DNA of 64,000 nt from CAWEQW01 sp963811365. GTDB lineage: Bacteria > Actinomycetota > Actinomycetes > Propionibacteriales > Nocardioidaceae. The stretch spans positions 155,428 through 219,427 of the forward strand of contig CAWEQW010000003.1 of NCBI GenBank assembly GCA_963811365.1, in the 5' to 3' direction. Shown piece after piece: positions 27,546-35,230 of this stretch. The notes beneath the pieces are model-generated. The model saw only the letters and a program-made list of their open reading frames with translations. It did no database searches and was not told the origin of the DNA. The position numbers and the translations under genes were made by a program. Numbering within the stretch: position 1 is the stretch's first letter; each line of letters opens with the position of its first letter.

Positions 27546-29042
27546 TCACTCCGTGCGTGGGTCGGACCGTCGGATCCACGCGGCCGAGACAGCTGCGCCA
27601 GCGGCCAGGAGCGCGGCGCACACCAGCATCGAGGTCCGGAAGCCGGACGCGAACAGCTGCGGCTCCGAGATGGCGTCACCGGTGATGCCGGCGGCCACCG
27701 GCACGGCTGCAATCGCCAGGAGCGACCCGGTCCGAGCCACCGCATTGTTGACGCCGGAGGCGACCCCGGCATGCGACGTGGGCAGGGACGACAGTGCCGT
27801 CGATGTCAGCGGCGCCACCATCGTCGCCAGACCCAGCCCGAACACGATCACGGCCGGCAGTACGTCGGTCACGTAGTCGCAACCCGCCGTGACCCGGAGC
27901 GACAGAAGGACGCCGAGCCCGCACACGAGTGGTCCCACGGTCATCTGCGGGCGGGGGCCGATCCTCTGGGTCACCCGACCACTGAGCCGCGACAGGCTCA
28001 AGGTGATCAGCGTGACCGGGATGACGGACGACCCCGCCGCGAGCGGACTCCACCCCGCGACCACTTGCAGCTGTAGGACGAGAAGGAAGAAGAACACGCC
28101 GATGGCGCCGTACACCAAGAACGTCGCCGCGTTCGCGGCGCTGAACTGCCGGATGCGGAACAGACCCAGCGGGAGCAACGGATCACGGCTCGAAGCCTCG
28201 ATCTTGAGGAAGGCCACGAGTCCGGCACCCGCCAGCAGCCCCGCTCCAAGAAGGGCGAGCGACTGCCCAGGCGAGCGCGCCTCCATGAGTCCGTAGGTGA
28301 CGCCGCCCAGGAAGAGCACCGTGGCCGCCGCCCCCAGCCAGTCCAGGTGCCGAGGATCGCTCGTCTCGTCGCGAGACTCAGGCATGTGCCGCAGCGCGAC
28401 CATCACGACGGCAGCCGCGACAGGAAGGTTGACGACGAACACCCATCGCCAGCTGCCCAACCCGAGGAGCCACCCGCCAGCGAAGGGGGCGAGAGCGCCA
28501 GCGACGCCGCTGAAGCCCGCCCACGTGCCGACCGCGGCCGCGCGGTCCGCAGGCCTGAACACGGCCTCGATCACGGCGAGCGAAGCCGGGGTGAGCAGCG
28601 CGCCGCCGATGCCCTGCAGGACCCGGGCTGCGACCAGCACCTGCACCGTCGGGGCGACCGCGCACAACAGGGAGGCCGCGGTGAACCACGTCGTACCCAC
28701 CAGGAACATCCGGCGTCGCCCGAAGCGGTCGCCTGCTACCCCACCCAGCAGGATGAGGGACGCGAGCGGGATCGTGTAGCCGGTGATGGTCCACTGGAGG
28801 TCGGCGAACGACGCGTCGAGGTTGTGCCCGATCGCTGGAAGGGCGATCGTGACCACGGTCGCGTCGATGCCGGCGAGGGCCGAGCCGAGAATGGTGGCCA
28901 CGACCACCCACCGACCGGCGGGCGATGCCAAGACGAGGCCGTGAGCACTCGGCGTCCCGATCGGGGAGTAGCGGTCTCCCGCGGCCGACGGAGGTCCCGA
29001 TGGAGGCTGGTGTGACTTCTTCGGCGTGGTCGACCCGGACAT
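27546..29042 (-). CDS. MFS transporter, DHA2 (EmrB/QacA-like) drug exporter
   Basis: 498 aa, 14-helix type by length and hydropathy. Motif A appears as GGVAGDRFGRRRMFLVG in the loop between helices 2 and 3, and the proton/substrate motif GIDATVVTIALPAIG is in helix 1, both typical of DHA2 exporters. Probably a proton-driven multidrug or metabolite exporter in the cytoplasmic membrane. The ATG is only 6 nt after the -10 of promoter copy c, so the mRNA may be leaderless. Confidence 0.88.
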   Translation of the reverse strand: MSGSTTPKKSHQPPSGPPSAAGDRYSPIGTPSAHGLVLASPAGRWVVVATILGSALAGIDATVVTIALPAIGHNLDASFADLQWTITGYTIPLASLILLGGVAGDRFGRRRMFLVGTTWFTAASLLCAVAPTVQVLVAARVLQGIGGALLTPASLAVIEAVFRPADRAAAVGTWAGFSGVAGALAPFAGGWLLGLGSWRWVFVVNLPVAAAVVMVALRHMPESRDETSDPRHLDWLGAAATVLFLGGVTYGLMEARSPGQSLALLGAGLLAGAGLVAFLKIEASSRDPLLPLGLFRIRQFSAANAATFLVYGAIGVFFFLLVLQLQVVAGWSPLAAGSSVIPVTLITLSLSRLSGRVTQRIGPRPQMTVGPLVCGLGVLLSLRVTAGCDYVTDVLPAVIVFGLGLATMVAPLTSTALSSLPTSHAGVASGVNNAVARTGSLLAIAAVPVAAGITGDAISEPQLFASGFRTSMLVCAALLAAGAAVSAAWIRRSDPRTE

Positions 29043-29048
29043 GACCGG

Positions 29049-29096
29049 AATCTAGGTAGGTCCGCGTTCCGCGCGCTTGCGTCGGATGACTGCACC
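29049..29096 (-). promoter_or_regulatory. Island promoter element, copy c
   Basis: Palindromic part 29075-29096, gene strand GCAGTCATCCGACGCAAGC; 18 bp on is CCTAGATT (29049-29056). It drives the MFS gene and lies back to back with copy d. Confidence 0.75.
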
Positions 29097-29110
29097 GGAG
29101 CGGGGCCGAT

Positions 29111-29155
29111 GCAGTCACCTGACCGAAGCAGAGTGGTCGAACCGGCTTGGAGCAT
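29111..29155 (+). promoter_or_regulatory. Island promoter element, copy d
   Basis: GCAGTCACCTGACCGAAGC at 29111-29129, a nearly ideal copy. The expected -10 position reads TTGGAGCAT, without the TAG core, so this promoter may be weaker. It precedes the broken hydrolase gene and divides the divergent pair. Confidence 0.7.
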
Positions 29156-29189
29156 GTCAACGACCGATCGTCGAGCTCCGGAGGCCGCC

Positions 29190-30006
29190 ATGAGCGAGCA
29201 CCGTCCCCCTGTCGTCTTCATCCACGGTCTGTGGATCCACGCCACCTCCTGGCACCCCTGGGTCGAACTCTTCGACCAGGTCGGCTACCAGGCGCACGCG
29301 CCGGGCTGGCCCGGTGTCGCGGGCCACGGTCGCCGAGGCCCGGGAACACCCGGAGGAGATCGCCAACCGCGGCATCGACGACGTCGTGGACCACTACTCG
29401 CCTACTTCGAGACCCTGCCGACCAAGCCGACGTGATCGGGCACTCGTTCGGCGGCATGATCACCGAGAAGCTCCTGGGCATGAACGCCGCGGCCGCCGGC
29501 ATCGCCATCGACGCCGCCCAGATCAAAGGCGTGCTGCCGTCCCACTCTCCTCCTTGCGGTCGACGCTGCCGGTCTTCAAGAACCCGGCCAACAAGCACAA
29601 GGCCGTGTCGCTCAGCAGTGAGCAGTTCCGCTACGCCTTCGGCAACGCCGTGCCCGAGGAGGAGTCCATGTCACTGTTTGAGCAGTGGGCCATCCCGGCA
29701 CCCGGCAGGCCGTTGTTCGAGGCGGCCGCGGCCAACTTCTCGCCGCACTCCCCGGCCGCCGTGGACACCGAGAACGACGACCGTGGGCCGCTGCTGCTGA
29801 TCATGGGTGGTCAGGACCACACCGTGCCCGAGGCGATCACCAAGTCCACCCTCAAGCAGTACCGGCGCTCCTACGCCGTCACGGATCTGCTCGAGTTCAA
29901 GGACCGCGGGCACTCGCTGACGATCGACAGCGGCTGGCGAGAGGTCGCGGACTCCTGCCTGGAGTGGCTGGAGAAGCAGGGGCTGAACCCCGCTCCCGCC
30001 ACGTGA
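29190..30006 (+). pseudogene. Alpha/beta hydrolase, three frameshifts
   Basis: The ATG at 29190 starts MSEHRPPVVFIHGLWIHATS; later blocks give VIGHSFGGMITEKLLG (nucleophile elbow) and the C-terminal half to the stop, with GGQDHTVPEA and DRGHSLTID supplying the acid and histidine. Shifts near 29320, 29400-29430 and 29540 separate them. The catalytic triad is therefore encoded but not in one frame. The C-terminal 155 residues are open and could be misread as a gene. Confidence 0.82.
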
Positions 30007-30040
30007 GCGAGGTCGACGTCGTGACGTTCGGAGGACTCAC

Positions 30041-31396
30041 ATGACGGGCACGGCACTGACTCGGCACCGCGTGGTGGTCATCGGAGGCGGGTTCGGAGGC
30101 TTGTTCGCCACCCAGGCTCTGCGCCGGGGAGCGGTGGACGTCGTCCTGGTCGACCGGACAGGCCACCACCTGTTCCAGCCGCTCCTCTACCAGGTCGCGA
30201 CCGGGATCCTCTCCGAGGGACAGATCACCCGCCCACTGCGCGACGTGCTGGCCAAGCAGGGGAATGCCCGCGTCGTCGTCGGTGAGGTGACCGACGTCGA
30301 CCTTCACGGCCACACCGTCACGGTGAGTGCCTTCGGGCGACGCTCCCCGGTCTCCTACGACAGCCTCATCGTCGCGGCCGGGGCCGGGTACTCCTACTTC
30401 GGCAACGACGACTTCGTCCGACATGCCCCGGGCCTGAAGTCCGTCGACGACGCCCTCGAGATCCGGGCCCGGATCTTCTCGGCGTTCGAGCGTGCGGAAG
30501 CCGCTGTCGACGAGCGCGAGCGGCTCAGGCATCTCACCTTCGCGGTGATCGGGGGAGGGCCGACCGGGATCGAGATGGCCGGCCAGATCCGCGACCTCGC
30601 CCGGGGCAGCCTGACGCGCAACTTCGCGACGATCGACCCACGGGACGCGACCGTCGTCCTGCTGGAGGCGGCGCCGTTCCTCCTGCCGAGCTATGGGCGG
30701 AGGCTGTCGCTTCGGACCCTGCACACGTTGCAGGGCGTCGGCGTGGACGTCCGCCTCGAGGCGAGGGTCACCGACGTGGACGAGGCCTCCGTGGTCTACG
30801 AACGCGGTGGCCGCGAGCAACGCATCGAGGCGACGACGAAGGTGTGGGCCGCGGGAGTGTCCGCCGGATCGCTGGCACGAACCCTGACCCGGCAGACGGA
30901 CGTCGATCGCAACCGGGCGGGCCAGCTGGTCCTGCAGCCCGACTGCACCCTGCCCGGCCATCCCGAGGTGTTCGTGGTGGGTGACCTGATGAGCACACCC
31001 GGGATCCCCGGAGTGGCGCAGCTCGCGATCCAGAGCGGCCGCTTCGCCGCCCGCTGCATCCGGCGACGCCTCGACGGGGACCTGGAGGTGCGCCGCTTCG
31101 TCTACCGCGACAAGGGCTCGCTGGCCACGATCGCGAGGTTCCGCGCCGTGGCCACGATCCGGGGCCACGGGTTCTCGGGCCTGCCGGCTTGGCTGTTCTG
31201 GCTCGTGGTCCACCTCTGGACGATCATGGGCTTCGGGCGACGCCTCTCGGTCCTGCTGCGGTGGTCCTTCGCCTTCACGGCCGACCGACGTCCCGAGCGT
31301 GTCGCCACGATGCGGCAGGCGCAATGGCCCCTGGAACCCGACGCCGCCGCCGCTGCTGCCCTCGACGCGGCCGACGACCAGCGCAGCAGCGCATGA
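30041..31396 (+). CDS. Type II NADH dehydrogenase (NDH-2) or related FAD-dependent NADH oxidoreductase
   Basis: 451 aa. FAD-binding VVIGGGFGGLFATQAL at the N-terminus, NADH-binding AVIGGGPTGIEMAGQI at about residue 168, and the second FAD contact VFVVGDLMSTPGIPGVAQLA. The family's HHLFQPLLYQVATG segment is present. The C-terminal part has a hydrophobic stretch (SGLPAWLFWLVVHLWTIM) that would attach it to the membrane. It passes electrons from NADH to quinone without pumping protons. It lies 34 bp after the broken hydrolase and is probably cotranscribed from promoter d. Confidence 0.9.
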   Translation: MTGTALTRHRVVVIGGGFGGLFATQALRRGAVDVVLVDRTGHHLFQPLLYQVATGILSEGQITRPLRDVLAKQGNARVVVGEVTDVDLHGHTVTVSAFGRRSPVSYDSLIVAAGAGYSYFGNDDFVRHAPGLKSVDDALEIRARIFSAFERAEAAVDERERLRHLTFAVIGGGPTGIEMAGQIRDLARGSLTRNFATIDPRDATVVLLEAAPFLLPSYGRRLSLRTLHTLQGVGVDVRLEARVTDVDEASVVYERGGREQRIEATTKVWAAGVSAGSLARTLTRQTDVDRNRAGQLVLQPDCTLPGHPEVFVVGDLMSTPGIPGVAQLAIQSGRFAARCIRRRLDGDLEVRRFVYRDKGSLATIARFRAVATIRGHGFSGLPAWLFWLVVHLWTIMGFGRRLSVLLRWSFAFTADRRPERVATMRQAQWPLEPDAAAAAALDAADDQRSSA

Positions 31397-31428
31397 CCGA
31401 GCAGAGCCCCCACAACGACGTCCCGTCA

Positions 31429-31473
31429 GCAGTCACCTGACCCAAGACCGCACGAGCGCCACGCACCTAGCGT
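31429..31473 (+). promoter_or_regulatory. Island promoter element, copy e
   Basis: GCAGTCACCTGACCCAAGAC at 31429-31448, then 18 bp to CCTAGCGT (31466-31473). It serves the 126-aa membrane protein gene. Confidence 0.75.
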
Positions 31474-31504
31474 CGCGAACACCCAAGAACCTCAGGAGGA
31501 GACC

Positions 31505-31885
31505 ATGGCACTGATCCTCGTTGTCCTCGCCGGCGTCGGGATCGTCACCGCCTTCGTGCTCTCGCTCAGCTGGTTCGCGCGCAGGCTCGAGGACGACAAC
31601 GGACACCTCGACGACGGAGCGTCGCCGGCGTTGCGCTACCGAGTGCCCGTCGGCGTCGACGCAGCGGCGGCCGTGGTGAGCCTGCACCACCAGGGGTACC
31701 AGGTGACGACGCGCTACGAGCACGGTGAGACCGACCTGTACATCGGCACCGTGACGGGAGACAGCGGTGAGCGGGAGGTGATCCGCGCCCTGATCTACAA
31801 CGCCGGCGCGGCCGAACACGAGGACTGGCATCAGCCGGCCCGCGTCTGGCACCCCGACTCCGTGTTTTTCGCGGACGAGGCGTGA
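31505..31885 (+). CDS. Small membrane-anchored protein of unknown function
   Basis: 126 aa, family not recognised. Residues 1-24 form a membrane helix (ALILVVLAGVGIVTAFVLSL); the rest is a soluble domain with alternating strands (GYQVTTRYEHGETDLYIGTV). A strong AGGAGGAG ribosome site precedes the ATG. It has its own island promoter (copy e) and is followed by copy f, so it is a single-gene unit within the regulon. Confidence 0.7.
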   Translation: MALILVVLAGVGIVTAFVLSLSWFARRLEDDNGHLDDGASPALRYRVPVGVDAAAAVVSLHHQGYQVTTRYEHGETDLYIGTVTGDSGEREVIRALIYNAGAAEHEDWHQPARVWHPDSVFFADEA

Positions 31886-31897
31886 GCGCCGGCGATT

Positions 31898-31940
31898 GCG
31901 TCAGGTGACCGAAGCCCCGCGCCAGTCCCGTCCCTAGCGT
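31898..31940 (+). promoter_or_regulatory. Island promoter element, copy f
   Basis: GCGTCAGGTGACCGAAGC at 31898-31915, 17 bp, then CCTAGCGT (31933-31940). It precedes the catalase-antiporter-DUF4331 unit. Confidence 0.75.
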
Positions 31941-31987
31941 GAAGCGGGACCCTCACCACCCATCCAGACCACCATCGGAGACACGAC

Positions 31988-32937
31988 ATGACCACGACCA
32001 CCGACACCATCCAGACCGAGACGTCACCTGCCACCGACCAGTACGGCCGAGTCCTCGACAACCTCGACGCCAACTTCGGCGTCGCCCCACGACGTCGTGC
32101 CGCCCACGCCAAGGGCGTCGTCGTCACCGGGTTCTTCAGCCCCACGGCGGAGGCCTCGCAGGTGACCCGCGCCGGCCACCTCACTGGCACTCGGACTCCG
32201 GTGGTCGCCCGCTTCTCCAGCTTCCCGGGGGGCGCAGACCACCCCGACACCGCACCGGATCCAACCCCCGCGGGCTCGCCGTCCAGTTCCGGCTCGGCAA
32301 CGGCGCGACCACCGACCTGCTCGCCCACTCCATCAACGGGTTCCCTGGCCGCACCGTCGAGGACTTCGCCGACTTCCTCGCCGCGATCGCCCCAGGTGGA
32401 CCCGGCCCGGAGGGCTACCTGGCGACCCATCCTGCAGCTGCGGCCTTCGTGCAGGCCATCCAGGGTCACGGCGTACCCGCCAGCTTCGCCACCTTGAGCT
32501 ACTGGCCCGTCAACGCCTTCTGCTTCCAGGCTCCGGACGGCACCGAGAGCATCGGCCGGTACGAGTGGGTGCCGGTCGCCGGCCATCAGCTCCTGGACGA
32601 CGAGGCAGTCGCCACCAGCGGTCCGGACTTCTTGGCCGAAGAGCTGGCTACCCGGCTCGCGGCCGGCCCGGTCTCGTTCGTGCTCGAGCTCCAGATCGCG
32701 CAGCCCGGCGACGTCTCCGACGACGCCAACGCCCAGTGGCCGCCGGATCGGCGCCGGGTCGAGCTCGGGACGCTGCACTTGACCGACCTCGTCCCCGACA
32801 GCGTGTACGCCGAGCAGGGCCTCTTCTTCGACCCGGTCCGCCTGGTCGACGGGATCACCCTCTCCGACGACCCTCTGCTCGTCGGCCGTACTCGCACCTA
32901 CCCCCTGTCGCTCGCCCGTCGTCACACGGGCGGCTGA
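31988..32937 (+). pseudogene. Small catalase-family peroxidase, one frameshift
   Basis: About 316 aa if repaired, the size of monodomain catalase-related peroxidases. The distal haem region RRRAAHAKGVVVTGFF carries the catalytic histidine, and HSINGFPGRTVEDFADFLAA and NAFCFQAPDG follow. One base is missing near 32260 between HPDTAPD and NPRGLAVQFRLG; everything else is intact. It is either a recent null mutation or a sequence error. The family destroys hydrogen peroxide or organic peroxides. Confidence 0.85.
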
Positions 32938-32974
32938 TCGGACCGGGCGCGCCAGGCAGCCGCCGGAGAAGGAC

Positions 32975-34156
32975 ATGACCCTCGCCAACGTCGCGGCCGT
33001 CGCAGGGATCGCCGCGGCGACGCCCGTGCTCGTGCAGCTCGTGCCTCGACGTGTGGTGCCGGGCCTCGTCGTCGAGATCCTCGCCGGGCTGGCGCTGGGC
33101 CCGCACGGCCTCGGCTGGATCACGATCGACCCAGCCGTCGACACACTGGCCCTGCTCGGCCTCGCGTTCCTCTTCTTCCTGGCGGGGATGGAGATCGACC
33201 TGTCCACGATCCGGGGGGCGCCTGGCCCGGTCCCTGACTGCCTACGCTCTCAGTGTGGCGCTCGCCGGCGCCATCGCGACGCCGCTGTCTCTCCTGGGCG
33301 TCCTCGGTGCCCCCGCCCTGGTGGCGGTGGCCCTGTCGGCGACCGGACTGGGCCTGGTGGTGCCGATCCTGCGCGACGCCGACCTGCTGCGGACCGCCAA
33401 CGGCCAAGCCGTCGCCGCGGCCGCCAGCGTCGCGGAGTTCTCCGCGGTGGTGATCCTGGCCCTCGGCTTCAGCAGCGGTCAGGACCCGCTGCTGAACGTC
33501 GCCCTCCTCGCCACGCTCGCGGGCCTCGCCGTGGTGGTGGCTGCGACAGGTCGCAGGCTCGGAGCACACAGGCTGGTCACGACCACGCTCGACCGCCTCT
33601 CCGGTGGCACGTCCCAGCTCCGCGTCCGACTCAGCGTCGCCACGGTGGTGTGTTCGCCGCCCTCGCTCTGGCCCTCGGTCTCGAGGTCGTGCTCGGAGCC
33701 TTCTTCGCCGGCGGCATCTTGAACGTGCTCGACCGAGGCATGAAGGATCCTGCCTTCCGGGGACGCCTCGACGGCATCGGCTACGGGTTCCTTGTGCCCG
33801 TCTTCTTCGTCACGAGCGGTGCCCGTCTCGACCTGTCCTCGTTGCCCGCGTGGCCCGGCTCCCTCGTCGTACTGAGCCTGACGCTGGCTCTCCTGGTCGC
33901 GCGAGGCGTCCCGGCATTCCTCCTACCCGTGACCCCCCGGGCCGCGGTCCTGGGCGCCGGGCTGCTCTGCGCCACCTCGCTGCCGTTCATCGTGACCGCG
34001 GCCCAGCTCGGGCTCGAGCAGGGACGCCTCACGCCGGCGGTCGCGACTGCCATGACAGCGGCGGGCTTGATCGGAGTCTGCCTGTTCCCGGCGACGGGCG
34101 CGCGACTGCTGCGCCCCGTGCCGTCGCCTGACAGAAGCCGACAGCCGGTCTCCTGA
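32975..34156 (+). pseudogene. CPA2-type cation/proton antiporter, two frameshifts
   Basis: Membrane protein of about 12 helices. MTLANVAAVAGIAAATPVLV and the helix LLGLAFLFFLAGMEIDLS (the conserved FxAGxE/D-type motif) begin it; the middle reads in another frame (ARSLTAYALSVALAGAIATP), and the end returns to the first frame (ALGLEVVLGAFFAGGILNVL). Shifts lie near 33215 and 33645. If repaired it would be a Kef/NapA-like sodium or potassium/proton antiporter with no regulatory nucleotide domain. Confidence 0.82.
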
Positions 34157-34177
34157 TCCACGCTGAGAGGACCGTCC

Positions 34178-35230
34178 ATGTCCCACCACCTCGACACGCT
34201 GCCCGCCCTCCCGGACGCTCGGTTGGACATCACCGACAACTACGTGTTCGACGGGGATGGGGCGACTGTCTTCGTGATGAACGTGAGGACGCCTCGTGCG
34301 GGCGACCCGCACGGGGATCCGTTCCACCCGGCGGCACGCTACGAGTTCAAGATCCATCTCGACAACCACGATCGCGAGACCCTCAGCTACCGATGGGTCT
34401 TCCTGCCGGCGCAGGGCCACGAACAGCACTACCGCGTCGAGCGCGTGACGGCGGCCGGTGCCGACGGCGACGGCGCTGGGGCGACAGTGATCGCGCAAGG
34501 TCGCACCGGACAGGACCTCGCCACGCGTGAGCTCGGGAGGACCTGGGCCGGCCGGGCCGTCGAGTCGTCGTACCTCGACCTCCGTCAGCTGCACGACGTC
34601 ACCGGGCTCGTCCAGGGCGGCGACCAGGTGGATCTGGGTCGCTGGGTCCCACATGTCGCCGAGGACAGCTTCGTCGGGTCGATGGTCCGGTCGATCGTGC
34701 TCTGTGTGCCGCTCGGGGTCGACGGGCTGAGCACCGGACGACAGATCGCCACCTGGGCCACGACCGAGCTCGCCACCGAGGAGGGCGGCTGGCGACAGGT
34801 CAGCCGGACCGGTCTTCCGTTGATCTGGTCCATCTTCCGACCTGGCGGGGGAGAGGTGCCCAGCCGTCCCTTCACCTCGCATCCCGCGGACGACCCGGCA
34901 GACTACGGTCCCGTGATCGCCGGGCTCGTGGCGTCGACGATCGAGCGGCTAGGCACGTCGGACCGCCCAGATGCGTACGCCGACAGCCTGGTCGAGCGCA
35001 TCCTCCCCGACCTGCTCCACTACGTCGTCGGCTCACCGGCGGTCTTCGGGTTTGCACGGTTCAACGGCCGTCGGCTCGCGGACAACGCCGCCGAGGTGAT
35101 GTTCTCGCTCGCCACGAACTCGGCCGTCACAACCGGGCTGAGGGCCGCCGACGTCAGGCGCAGCCAGGAGGCGTTCCCCTTCGTGATCCCCGCCGGCGAG
35201 CAGCGGAGCGAGCCGGCAAGGGGGTCCTAG
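34178..35230 (+). CDS. DUF4331-like protein
   Basis: 350 aa. The N-terminus MSHHLDTLPALPDARLDITD matches the family's SHH-x-D opening, and DNYVFDGDGATVFVMNV and FHPAARYEFKIHLDN follow the DUF4331 pattern of a secreted or cytoplasmic beta-sandwich. No signal peptide is present here. Function unknown. It lies 22 bp after the antiporter, so it is probably cotranscribed with the catalase unit. Its stop overlaps the end of the convergent LuxR gene by 4 bp. Confidence 0.72.
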   Translation: MSHHLDTLPALPDARLDITDNYVFDGDGATVFVMNVRTPRAGDPHGDPFHPAARYEFKIHLDNHDRETLSYRWVFLPAQGHEQHYRVERVTAAGADGDGAGATVIAQGRTGQDLATRELGRTWAGRAVESSYLDLRQLHDVTGLVQGGDQVDLGRWVPHVAEDSFVGSMVRSIVLCVPLGVDGLSTGRQIATWATTELATEEGGWRQVSRTGLPLIWSIFRPGGGEVPSRPFTSHPADDPADYGPVIAGLVASTIERLGTSDRPDAYADSLVERILPDLLHYVVGSPAVFGFARFNGRRLADNAAEVMFSLATNSAVTTGLRAADVRRSQEAFPFVIPAGEQRSEPARGS

